This document shows, one piece after another, positions 17,730-25,785 of a DNA stretch of 64,000 nucleotides. The stretch lies in assembly GCA_964640055.1 (NCBI GenBank), contig CAZXFH010000006.1, positions 1 through 64,000 of the forward strand. Direction: 5' to 3'. This DNA comes from CAZXFH01 sp964640055. GTDB taxonomy: Bacteria > Fidelibacterota > UBA2242 > JAFGTP01. Both the position numbers and the translations under genes were made by a program. The notes beneath the pieces were generated by a model. It saw nothing but the letters and a program-made list of their open reading frames with translations, was not told the origin of the DNA and made no database searches. Each line of letters begins with the position of its first letter. Within the stretch, counting starts at the first letter, position 1.

Positions 17730-18923
17730 ATGGCTTATACCTGGTTTAGTTTTTTATTGGCAGTCAGTGCTTTGATAATCATATCCCGGAAGAGTCTTTG
17801 GGTGGCGCTTTTGACGGGGGCGGCGATTCTGGGATTCATGAATTTACCTGCCAAAGAGGTTTTGAAAATTTTCACAGATACCCTTACCGACGGTTCAATC
17901 CTTTTATTGGCCATTTCTGTGGGACTCATACCAATTATCGGAGGCCTCCTGGAGGAATCCGGCCTGATTAACAGGCTGATTGATTCCATCTGGATACGTG
18001 TAAAATTATTCTTAATGATTGCACCGGCTTTTATGGGTATGCTGATCATGCCGGGCGGTGCTTTACTGTCGGCACCGGTGATCTCCAAGGCGGGCGGTAA
18101 AATACCGGGTTCCGACTATGCCGCCCTGAATGTCTGGTTCCGACATGTACTAGTAATGATTTATCCTTTAGCGGCTCTGCTGCCAACTACTAAGATGGCC
18201 GATTTGGATCTTTACACCCAGGTACTCTATTTACTTCCCGGATTTGTCCTCTTGACCTTTTTAGGCTATGTTTTTCTATTAAGATCAGTGGAACAGGGGC
18301 ACTCTCTGAAGGGAAAATTTAATATCAAAAAGGTTGCTCCGCCTATTATCATTGTGCTTACCGCACCTGTGCTGCATATCCTATTGATTTCCTTTTTCAG
18401 CTCCATTTTACCGGAGCTGGCTTTATTGATTTCGGTATGTGTAAGTCTTAGTCTGGGATTTTACTTTGGAAAAATAGAACCCGCGCAACTGTTTCCGCTG
18501 GTTCAGGGGGTACGACCCTGGAAATATTTTTTAATTATTATTGGTATGTTTGCACTTCTGCATATTTTCAAGGCTTCCGACGCCTCGGCTGCCATTGCGG
18601 CGATTGCTTTTTCGCAAACCTTTCTGATCGTAGGAGTTGGATTTTTTTTGGGATTTGTAACCGGCCGGGTTCAGGTTCCGGTTTCGATCTTGTTACCGAT
18701 TTTTTTTGCCAAATACGGAACAGCCCAAATGACGCACCTGGTATTTACTTTAATGTTTATTGCTGTTTTTATGGGTTATGTTTTTTCGCCGGTACATCCC
18801 TGCGTAGCGGTTTCCCTGGAATACTTTAAGACTGATATAAAGCAGTTTTACAAACGGATCAGCGCCCCCGTATTTATTACCCTGGCAATTGTCCTCTTTG
18901 TCTCTATTATACTGGTCGGATAG
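17730..18923 (+). CDS. DUF401 family membrane permease
   Basis: A 397-residue polytopic protein with about ten hydrophobic helices. The signature blocks of DUF401, which belongs to the broader citrate/IT transporter superfamily, are visible: SVGLIPIIGGLLEESGL, the MGMLIMPGGALLSAP hairpin, and VFSPVHPCVAVSLEYF near the end. It probably moves an organic anion or metabolite across the inner membrane; the substrate is unknown. TAGGA precedes the ATG. It ends 2 bases before the stop of the opposing gene, so transcription converges here. Confidence 0.88.
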   Translation: MAYTWFSFLLAVSALIIISRKSLWVALLTGAAILGFMNLPAKEVLKIFTDTLTDGSILLLAISVGLIPIIGGLLEESGLINRLIDSIWIRVKLFLMIAPAFMGMLIMPGGALLSAPVISKAGGKIPGSDYAALNVWFRHVLVMIYPLAALLPTTKMADLDLYTQVLYLLPGFVLLTFLGYVFLLRSVEQGHSLKGKFNIKKVAPPIIIVLTAPVLHILLISFFSSILPELALLISVCVSLSLGFYFGKIEPAQLFPLVQGVRPWKYFLIIIGMFALLHIFKASDASAAIAAIAFSQTFLIVGVGFFLGFVTGRVQVPVSILLPIFFAKYGTAQMTHLVFTLMFIAVFMGYVFSPVHPCVAVSLEYFKTDIKQFYKRISAPVFITLAIVLFVSIILVG

Positions 18924-18925
18924 CG

Positions 18926-20536
18926 TTATTTCTTTTCAGACTCTGCTCTGAGGGGTTCCCACTCAGCAATTGTTTCTGTATAGACCTTGGTCTGCGGATC
19001 AGTTTTCCAAAATTGATTGGCATTATAGGTCCATCCCAAGGTCTCCGAGCCACCCCCGCTTTGGGTGGTAATCAGAAAACGATTTGATAAAGCCCCAAAA
19101 TAGCGGGCTTGGTCCCGGGGCAATTCATTGTCACCGCCGCTGGGATCGACCGGTATCCAGCCATAATGAGGAAAGTAGACTTCCACCCAGCGATGAAAGA
19201 CGTCATCCAAACTGGCTTCATCACCACGCACTACTAAGGAGCCCACATAACGAGCCGGCAGGCCAGCTGCGCGACACATGGCAATATACACAAAAGTGTA
19301 TTCTGAGCAGGATCCGTTACCCCGTTTCAGTACGGTGGGCGCCGTGTTCCAACCGCCGGATAATTCATAGTACATGTTATCGATCAGATAGTCGAAGATT
19401 TTACGGGCGATCCAGTAGGGATTGGTTTCGGCTCCCACAGCCTGCTGGAGAGCTGTGACAATATAGGGGTGTTCTAGCTGGTATTTTTCATTATTTTGTA
19501 GATAGGTTTGTTGTATTTTTTGAGGAATATCAGCCAGACTGCCGGTCGCATCGGGATATATAAAATAGCGGATATCATGGGTGGTGGCTTTGACCTGCAT
19601 AACATTGTTGACTCTTTTGAGCGGCACAATTTTGTCATAATGGAAATGCGCGCTTTTTTGACCCCATTGATCTGTAACGAAGTTATCCGGTTGGGGTGAA
19701 AATGTAATGGCTTCCTGAATAGTCTGATTATCGCGGTCGGTTGGCAGCGCAAAATGGATATCCAGGCTTAGGATATTGCCGGGACCAAAATTTTTGGTCT
19801 GGTGGGTCAAGCTAATTGTAGCTGTACGCGGATTTTCCTGATATAATTTATCTTCATCGCGATGGGACAGTTGGTACAGCTGGTCTGTTTGATAATCCAC
19901 GATCCAGATAAACTGGCCATCATAGGCCATGCCGCGTGCAAACGGAGCCGGGGCATGGGTAATGATAATCACATCCCCGGTTAAAGGATCCACCATATAA
20001 ATTTCATCTTTGAGGCGGTCTGCATTCCACAGATATTGGCCATCAAAACACAGGCCGCGGGAATCCTTAGCCGGTGCTTTAAAGGAACGGATCGTGGTCC
20101 CGTCCGTGGGGCTTATTTGGATAATTTCATCGTTCCTGTTATCCGCCGCCCAGATATATTCACCATCCCAAGCCAGGCCACGGGGTGAACCGGCGGGATA
20201 ATCAAGGGTTTTAATTATGTTGCCATTCTGGGGATCGATTTGATAAAGTTTGCGGGTTTGCAGGTCGGCATTCCATAAATATTTTCCATCCCAGGCCAGT
20301 CCCATGGGCCAGTAAGCGGGAGTGGTCAGGGAGCGGATAACCGCGCCAGTTTTTGTATCCAAACAAAACAATTGGTCGGCCTTGCGATCTGCAAACCATA
20401 TATGATTTCCGTCATAGGTGAGTCCGGTTGGGCAGCTAGTGGGCAAATCAAAACTGTTGATGACTTCACCAGTATAGGCTGTTATTAGGGTTATCGAGTA
20501 CGCAATGAAACAAAGGATCCGGAATATTTTATTCAT
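18926..20536 (-). CDS. Secreted beta-propeller plus transglutaminase-like protein
   Basis: An exported 536-residue protein with a signal peptide at 1-20. Five repeats of the pattern GL-x2-DG-x3-W-x2-D (starting near 38, 79, 120, 161 and 202) form an NHL/SMP30-like propeller. The C-terminal transglutaminase core has Cys410 (GNGSCSEYT), His448 (DVFHRWVEVYF) and Asp464 (GWIPVDPSGGD), so it is catalytically intact. A perfect AAGGAGG precedes the ATG. The propeller probably binds a ligand or partner while the core cleaves or cross-links peptides in the envelope. It is apparently a single-gene unit. Confidence 0.85.
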   Translation of the reverse strand: MNKIFRILCFIAYSITLITAYTGEVINSFDLPTSCPTGLTYDGNHIWFADRKADQLFCLDTKTGAVIRSLTTPAYWPMGLAWDGKYLWNADLQTRKLYQIDPQNGNIIKTLDYPAGSPRGLAWDGEYIWAADNRNDEIIQISPTDGTTIRSFKAPAKDSRGLCFDGQYLWNADRLKDEIYMVDPLTGDVIIITHAPAPFARGMAYDGQFIWIVDYQTDQLYQLSHRDEDKLYQENPRTATISLTHQTKNFGPGNILSLDIHFALPTDRDNQTIQEAITFSPQPDNFVTDQWGQKSAHFHYDKIVPLKRVNNVMQVKATTHDIRYFIYPDATGSLADIPQKIQQTYLQNNEKYQLEHPYIVTALQQAVGAETNPYWIARKIFDYLIDNMYYELSGGWNTAPTVLKRGNGSCSEYTFVYIAMCRAAGLPARYVGSLVVRGDEASLDDVFHRWVEVYFPHYGWIPVDPSGGDNELPRDQARYFGALSNRFLITTQSGGGSETLGWTYNANQFWKTDPQTKVYTETIAEWEPLRAESEKK

Positions 20537-20596
20537 ATGAGGCCTCCTTCATTTTTTATTTTGTTGCGGTTTAGATGGTTGGTCCATTAGAGCAGT

Positions 20597-21043
20597 TTAC
20601 TTTTGAGGTGATGTTATAATTTTAATCAGGGATTTCAAGCCTTTAAGATAGGCGGCTGTACCGGTGTCTAAAATACGATCTTTGGCCACGCCAGCCAGGG
20701 TGGAATAATTATAACTATCCTGGGATTGGGGGAATTCTTTCAAATGGACTTCAACCAGGGGTATTTGAAGAATAGTGATCAACTCTACTAGTGTATAACA
20801 GGAGCGGGCCAAAGCCCCGGGGTTGATTAACAGACCCTGGATTTCCTGACGCTTGCGACTGATGGTTTTCACCATCCGGCTTTCATCATAGAATTGGTAG
20901 ATCTTCAATTCAACACCTAGTTCCTCAGCAGCGGTCCGTAAGGCTTTATTGAGCTTATCCAGGGTTAGACGTGACTGATTGGTATGAGCCCCCACTTTGC
21001 CGGTTAATGGCATGTTAGGACCGTGTAAAATTAGGAGTTGCAT
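20597..21043 (-). CDS. Type II 3-dehydroquinate dehydratase homologue, apparently lacking catalytic residues
   Basis: A 148-residue protein of AroQ length and pattern: LLILHGPNMPLTGKV at the start, LLINPGALARSC in the middle, and PLVEVHLKEFPQ, which keeps the histidine of the EVH motif. The mobile loop, normally G-x-R-E-P-x-x-Y-G, reads GKVGAHTNQ here, so the catalytic Arg and Tyr are missing. The R-H-H-S segment reads SYNYS. It may bind a related ligand, have a different activity, or be in decay. No ribosome binding site is visible before the ATG. Confidence 0.75.
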   Translation of the reverse strand: MQLLILHGPNMPLTGKVGAHTNQSRLTLDKLNKALRTAAEELGVELKIYQFYDESRMVKTISRKRQEIQGLLINPGALARSCYTLVELITILQIPLVEVHLKEFPQSQDSYNYSTLAGVAKDRILDTGTAAYLKGLKSLIKIITSPQK

Positions 21044-21135
21044 CGGATTATTAGTCTATGTCTTGGTTCATAGTGAATTCGGGATAGGCAATTGATTATG
21101 ATATCTGGCATTGCTACAGAAAGTTAAAATTTCTC

Positions 21136-21164
21136 TTGTTTTTATTCAATATAATTCATATAAT
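21136..21164 (+). promoter_or_regulatory. Strong sigma-70 type promoter
   Basis: TTGTTT at 21136-21141, a 17-base spacer, and a consensus TATAAT at 21159-21164. It points toward the small ORF at 21321 and rpmE. The tract is AT-rich, so a chance match is possible, but the -10 box and spacing are both exact. Confidence 0.5.
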
Positions 21165-21320
21165 AAAAACAGCGTTGAAAAAAGAGGGGTTAATAAGAGC
21201 AGCTTAGTTACCTTTAACACACTCTGATATAAATTCCCACTAAAAATTTCATTTATATAAAACATATCTTTATATAAATATATTTTATCTAACAGGAAAA
21301 ATTTTTAGAGATTAAATATC

Positions 21321-21503
21321 ATGCGGATTAGATATATGACAAAGAAAAAAATTGTGGTTTCTTTCATTATATTGGTACTGATGTACATTTCGTTAGTTCT
21401 GTGTGCGCGCAGTAAACGAGAAACCGCTAATGCTGTCCCTAATCAGAATGCCACCGAAGAAAGGGTTAGCAGCCATCCAAGCCCTCAAGTAACCCAATTA
21501 TAA
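21321..21503 (+). CDS. Hypothetical small membrane or exported protein (60 aa)
   Basis: Sixty codons: a basic N-terminus (MRIRYMTKKK), one hydrophobic helix ending MYISLVLC, and a polar tail rich in Asn, Glu, Ser and Pro. The Cys after the helix is in lipoprotein position, but the residue before it is Leu rather than Gly/Ala/Ser, so lipidation is doubtful. An internal ATG at 21336 is an alternative start. No clear ribosome binding site is seen. It lies about 155 bases downstream of a good promoter. I do not recognise it; it may be a real small protein or chance. Confidence 0.4.
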   Translation: MRIRYMTKKKIVVSFIILVLMYISLVLCARSKRETANAVPNQNATEERVSSHPSPQVTQL

Positions 21504-21683
21504 ATATTTTTACTTGAAACCCTTCGTGCTGCTTATGAGGAGCGCCAGCCGGATCTTATTTGTGCCAGCTAAGGCTGTTTTCTGCAAGAGAATCATGCTA
21601 AATGAGTGCTTGATTTTATTTAGTAAAAAATTGTATATTAAGAGGCTTGTATAAAAGTGAAAAATGAAATAAAGGATAAAAAT

Positions 21684-21899
21684 ATGAAACCTAAAGTTCA
21701 CCCAAAATATGAAAAGTGTAAAGTTGTGTGTGCCTGCGGTAATAGTTTTGAAACCTGTTCCACCAAAGGTGGTGAAATGCGGGTTGAGATCTGTTCTGCT
21801 TGTCACCCTTTTTACACCGGTAAACAGAAGATTGTGGACTCAGCCGGGCGGATAGAAAAATTTAACCGTAAATACGGACGTAAAACCCAAAACAGTTAG
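21684..21899 (+). CDS. rpmE: 50S ribosomal protein L31, zinc-binding type
   Basis: A 71-residue protein with the L31 signature: VCACGNSFET near the N-terminus, VEICSACHPFYTGKQKIVD in the middle, and GRIEKFNRKYGRK at the end. The CxC and CxxC pairs bind zinc, so this is the C+ form. The frame is open further upstream to a GTG at 21657, but AAGGAT 6 bases before the ATG at 21684 and the normal length fix the start. It is followed by a strong terminator. Confidence 0.97.
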   Translation: MKPKVHPKYEKCKVVCACGNSFETCSTKGGEMRVEICSACHPFYTGKQKIVDSAGRIEKFNRKYGRKTQNS

Positions 21900-21917
21900 G
21901 TTAGGATTAACATAGAA

Positions 21918-21961
21918 CGGCGTCTGTCTATTCATACATCGGTAGTAGACGCCGGTTTTTT
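21918..21961 (+). terminator. Rho-independent terminator abutting the DUF1385 start codon
   Basis: CGGCGTCT (21918-21925) pairs with AGACGCCG (21947-21954) and is followed by GTTTTTT to 21961. The next gene begins with ATG at 21964, with no ribosome binding site between. The arrangement is the same as at 8644-8683. Confidence 0.88.
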
Positions 21962-21963
21962 AT

Positions 21964-22920
21964 ATGAGTAAGAAAATATTAGTCGGTGGGCAAGCGGTAA
22001 TTGAAGGCGTAATGATGCGCGTTCCGGGGGCTTATGCGACCGCAGTACGTAAACCGGATGGTGAAATAGAAACAACCCGCACGGAATACACTCCGTTAAA
22101 CGAGCGTTATCCTTTGTTGAAGAAAATAGTCCTGCGTGGCATGATTGCCCTGTTTGAGTCCTTTAAAATCGGTTTTAGAACCTTGCAGTGGTCGGCTGAT
22201 ATTGCAATTGCTGCCGAGGAAAAAGCCCGGGGAAAAGAATCAAAGCCAGAGAATAAATTCCTTACCGGCTTGACTACCCTGTTTGCTGTTGCTTTGGCGC
22301 TGGGGCTATTTGTACTGGCACCGCTATATTTAACCACGAAATTACTGGCCATTGAGCGCCAGGCTTTGGTCTTTAACCTGATAGCCGGTGGTTTTCGGAT
22401 TGTCTTTTTCCTGCTCTATCTATGGATTATTTCCCTGATGAAAGATGTGCGCCGGCTTTTTCAATACCACGGCGCCGAGCACCGGGTGGTATTCGCCTTT
22501 GAGAGGGGACGGCAGCTGACAGTGGATAACACAAGAGATTTTAAGACCTTTCATCCGCGCTGCGGGACCAGTTTTATTTTTATTGTGCTTCTAATATCGA
22601 TTCTGATGTATGCACTCATTGATGCCCTGACGCTATGGGTATTGGGTACTATCACGCTGGTGATTCGGATTATATTTCATCTGCTCCTTCTGCCACTCGT
22701 GGCCGGCATCTCTTACGAGTTCCTAAAATTGACAGCCCGCCATCAGGATAAACCAGTAGCCCGCTGGTTGACAAAACCGGGCCTATGGTTGCAACGGATT
22801 ACCACCCAGCCCCCGAGCGATGAACAGGTGGAGACCGCTATTGTAGCTCTGAAGATCGCCTTTGGCGATAAATTTGAAAAATACGTGGGTCGGCAATACA
22901 GGGCTGAGGCTATTGATTAA
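21964..22920 (+). CDS. DUF1385 family membrane protein (YqhQ-like)
   Basis: A 318-residue protein of the DUF1385 family, often found next to prfA and prmC as here. It starts with the conserved GGQAVIEGVMMRVPGAYATAVR, has several hydrophobic helices, then the family core FQYHGAEHRVVFAFE and FHPRCGTSFIFIV. The function is unknown; the conserved His, Glu and Cys residues suggest metal binding or catalysis at the membrane. It has no Shine-Dalgarno sequence and starts 3 bases after a terminator T-run. prfA follows after 12 bases. Confidence 0.93.
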   Translation: MSKKILVGGQAVIEGVMMRVPGAYATAVRKPDGEIETTRTEYTPLNERYPLLKKIVLRGMIALFESFKIGFRTLQWSADIAIAAEEKARGKESKPENKFLTGLTTLFAVALALGLFVLAPLYLTTKLLAIERQALVFNLIAGGFRIVFFLLYLWIISLMKDVRRLFQYHGAEHRVVFAFERGRQLTVDNTRDFKTFHPRCGTSFIFIVLLISILMYALIDALTLWVLGTITLVIRIIFHLLLLPLVAGISYEFLKLTARHQDKPVARWLTKPGLWLQRITTQPPSDEQVETAIVALKIAFGDKFEKYVGRQYRAEAID

Positions 22921-22932
22921 CAGGGATCACTT

Positions 22933-24006
22933 ATGCTAGAAAAGCTGCAAGAACTCGAAACCCATTATCAAAAAATAACCCAGAAAATGTCTGATCCTGA
23001 GGTTATTAATAATCAGGAGCAATATCGCAAACTGGCCAAAGAACACAGTGAACTGGCGCCCATTATTGAAAAAGCAGAAACCTATCGCGAGTTACGGGAC
23101 CGAATTGCAGAAGACCGGGAAGTATTAGATGGCGATGATGAAGAGCTAAAAGAACTGGTTAAAGGGGAAATCGATGACCTGTTGAAACGCAAACTGAGAC
23201 TTGAAGAAGAACTAAAGTTTATGTTGCTTCCCAAAGATCCCAATGATGATAAAAATGTCATTGTTGAAATTCGGGCCGGTACCGGTGGCGATGAAGCGGC
23301 AATTTTTGCAGCTGATCTCTATCGTATGTATACCAAATATGCAGAAAAAAAAGGCTGGACACGGGAAGTGTTATCCAGTAATCCCATTGGAATTGGGGGA
23401 CTCAAAGAGATCGTATTTGGTTTGGAAGGTGAATATGTTTACGGTAACCTGAAATTTGAATCCGGGGTACATCGGGTCCAACGGGTCCCGGTTACAGAAA
23501 CTTCCGGTCGCATCCATACTTCGGCGGCAACCGTGGCTGTGCTTCCCGAAGCCGAGGAATTGGATGTTGACATCGAACCGAATGATTTACGCATTGATAC
23601 CTACCGGGCCAGTGGTGCAGGCGGGCAACATGTTAATAAGGTGGAATCGGCAATTCGTATCACCCATTTGCCGACCAATCTGGTGGTCACCTGCCAGGAT
23701 GAAAAATCGCAGCATAAAAATAAAACCAAAGCATTGCGCATACTCCGCAGTCGCTTATTGGCCAAGAAACAGGCTGAGCAGGAAGCCAAGATCGCAGCCC
23801 AACGAAAATCCATGGTCAGCACCGGTGACCGCAGTGCCAAGATCAGGACCTATAATTTTCCGCAGGGGCGGGTCACTGACCATCGGATCAACCTAACTCT
23901 TTATAAATTGGATGATGTCATTACCGGGGAACTGGATGAAATCATCGAAGCGGTGCGGGTTGCCCATAATACGGAACTACTCAGGGCTGAAGGCATAGCC
24001 GGCTAG
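22933..24006 (+). CDS. prfA: Peptide chain release factor 1
   Basis: Class I release factor reading UAA and UAG. The 357 residues show the N-terminal helical domain, RAGTGGDEAAIFAADL, and the catalytic loop GAGGQHVNKVESAIR whose GGQ enters the peptidyl transferase centre. They also show RTYNFPQGRVTDHRI. The anticodon-like region reads PVTETSGRIHTSAATVAV, with the PxT type of RF1. The glutamine of GGQ is the target of PrmC, encoded next. Confidence 0.98.
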   Translation: MLEKLQELETHYQKITQKMSDPEVINNQEQYRKLAKEHSELAPIIEKAETYRELRDRIAEDREVLDGDDEELKELVKGEIDDLLKRKLRLEEELKFMLLPKDPNDDKNVIVEIRAGTGGDEAAIFAADLYRMYTKYAEKKGWTREVLSSNPIGIGGLKEIVFGLEGEYVYGNLKFESGVHRVQRVPVTETSGRIHTSAATVAVLPEAEELDVDIEPNDLRIDTYRASGAGGQHVNKVESAIRITHLPTNLVVTCQDEKSQHKNKTKALRILRSRLLAKKQAEQEAKIAAQRKSMVSTGDRSAKIRTYNFPQGRVTDHRINLTLYKLDDVITGELDEIIEAVRVAHNTELLRAEGIAG

Positions 24007-24061
24007 AACGGGCACAAATTTTAGCATTACTATTTCACAAAAATCCCTTAATTTTAGGCCT

Positions 24062-24949
24062 ATGAAAAAGTCTTCTCAAGACCTGTGGCGCGTCGTGGAT
24101 GTTTTAAATTGGTCAAAAGATTATCTGACAACCAAAGGGATTGAATCCCCGCAATTAGAAGCCGAATGGATGTTGCGAGAGGTATTGCAATTCTCGCGGC
24201 TGGAGATCTACATGAATCATAACCGACCGCTTTCTCAAGCTGAACGAGACCGTTTCAAAGAGCTATTAAAGCGACGTATCCAGGGAGAACCGCTTCAATA
24301 TATATTGGGCTATAGCGAATTTATGGGCTTGCGATTTGAGGTTTCTCCTCTGGTCTTGATTCCACGGCCGGAAACAGAAGTAATCGTAGAGCGGATGATT
24401 CAAATTTTTAAGGATAGCGAATCAGTCCGTTTGCTAGATATTGGAACCGGAAGTGGTAATATTCTTATTGCGTTAACTAAATATTTACCTCAGGCTTGGG
24501 GAACAGGTATCGATATCAGTCAGCCGGCCTTGAAAGTGGCCGCAAAAAATGCTGAGATAAATAATGTAGCGGAGCGAATTGAATTACACCAGCTGGATTT
24601 TCTAGCCCAAAAATTAGATAACAATATGACTTATGATCTGGTGCTCTCCAATCCGCCTTATGTGGCCGGCAAGTGGTTTCAACAATTACCCGCTGTTGTC
24701 AAAAATTATGAACCCCATGTCGCCCTTGATCCCGGAAAGGATCAGTATGCTTTCTATCGGCGATTAGCCGCTATCATTCCGCCACTACTTACTGAACAAG
24801 GAATACTGGCAGTCGAAATCGGGGGCACTTATCAACAGTCAGCGGTGGAGCAGATCTTTGATAAGGCCGGACTTAGTTGCCGGGAGGTCATCAAAGATTA
24901 CCAAGGTCAGAGTCGCGGTATTCTAGCACATAAATCATCAGTATCATGA
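24062..24949 (+). CDS. prmC: Release factor glutamine methyltransferase
   Basis: SAM-dependent N5-methyltransferase that modifies the GGQ glutamine of release factors. The 295 residues have the helical N-terminal domain, VLIPRPETEVIVE, the SAM-binding LLDIGTGSGNILIAL, and the NPPY substrate motif (LSNPPYVAG). The stop overlaps the start of the ubiA-like gene as ATGA. The prfA-prmC order is widely conserved. Confidence 0.97.
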   Translation: MKKSSQDLWRVVDVLNWSKDYLTTKGIESPQLEAEWMLREVLQFSRLEIYMNHNRPLSQAERDRFKELLKRRIQGEPLQYILGYSEFMGLRFEVSPLVLIPRPETEVIVERMIQIFKDSESVRLLDIGTGSGNILIALTKYLPQAWGTGIDISQPALKVAAKNAEINNVAERIELHQLDFLAQKLDNNMTYDLVLSNPPYVAGKWFQQLPAVVKNYEPHVALDPGKDQYAFYRRLAAIIPPLLTEQGILAVEIGGTYQQSAVEQIFDKAGLSCREVIKDYQGQSRGILAHKSSVS

Positions 24950-25785
24950 CACCCGTATTGGTCTATTTAAAATTGATGCGACCACTTAACCTGTTTCAGG
25001 GCAGTATCGCTGTTTTGGTGTGCGCAGCGATCATGCCCCATTTTCCTGAGGGATGGAAAATCGGCTTGGCAATAGCAGTCGCCGTCTGTTTTACCGGCGG
25101 CGGGAATGCGATTAATGATTATTTTGACTATGCAGTAGATAAAATTAACCGTCCGTATCGACCGATTCCCAGCGGTAGAATCAGGCGTAAAAATGCCCTG
25201 ATTTTCGCGGTGGCTCTTTTTGGGATTGGACTTCTTTTTTCAGTTCCGATATTAAATTTTCGGACCGGTATTATTATTGGATTAGCATTATTCTTGTTGG
25301 TCAGCTACAGTCCCTGGTTTAAGTCCTTACCCTTTTGGGGAAATTTTGTGGTCTCTGTGATTTTGGGAATGACATTCTTATTCAGTGCTGCAGTTTTTGG
25401 AAATGTTATGGTTGGAATTCCACCGGCACTGCTGGCCTTTGGTTTTAATTTAATCCGCGAATTGGTGAAAGATATGCAGGATGTTAAGGGCGATAAAATT
25501 ATCAATGCAAGTACCATCCCGCTTAAGTATGGTTTAAATGTTGCCCGGAGAATAGTCCTGGGACTCACCCTCTTATTAATGGGCGGTGCTTTCCTGCCTT
25601 ATTTATTGAATATTTATAGTCAATATTATCTCTGGGTGCTGATTTTTACCGTTGAAATTCCCCTGCTATTTGTTATATTTTTAACATTAAGAGATACGTC
25701 TGTGAGAAATTGCACGTTTGTCTCCAGGCTTCTTAAAATTGATGTCTTTTTTGGACTGCTGGCCATATTTGCAGGAAAGTTTTAA
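24946..25785 (+). CDS. UbiA-family prenyltransferase, geranylgeranylglycerol-phosphate transferase-like
   Basis: A 279-residue integral membrane prenyltransferase with about nine helices. Both aspartate motifs are present: NAINDYFDYAVDKINRPYRPIPSG (read as two adjoining parts) and the second at DMQDVKGDKIINASTIPLKYG. This subgroup is commonly annotated as digeranylgeranylglyceryl phosphate synthase, the archaeal-type ether lipid enzyme, but bacterial members may instead prenylate a quinone head group or another acceptor. Overlaps prmC by 4 bases and is directly followed by dnaE. The substrate assignment is uncertain. Confidence 0.85.
   Translation: MTPVLVYLKLMRPLNLFQGSIAVLVCAAIMPHFPEGWKIGLAIAVAVCFTGGGNAINDYFDYAVDKINRPYRPIPSGRIRRKNALIFAVALFGIGLLFSVPILNFRTGIIIGLALFLLVSYSPWFKSLPFWGNFVVSVILGMTFLFSAAVFGNVMVGIPPALLAFGFNLIRELVKDMQDVKGDKIINASTIPLKYGLNVARRIVLGLTLLLMGGAFLPYLLNIYSQYYLWVLIFTVEIPLLFVIFLTLRDTSVRNCTFVSRLLKIDVFFGLLAIFAGKF

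Noticed and set aside
23243..23896. + strand frames inside prfA
   Set aside because: They overlap a complete prfA in another frame and have no family features.
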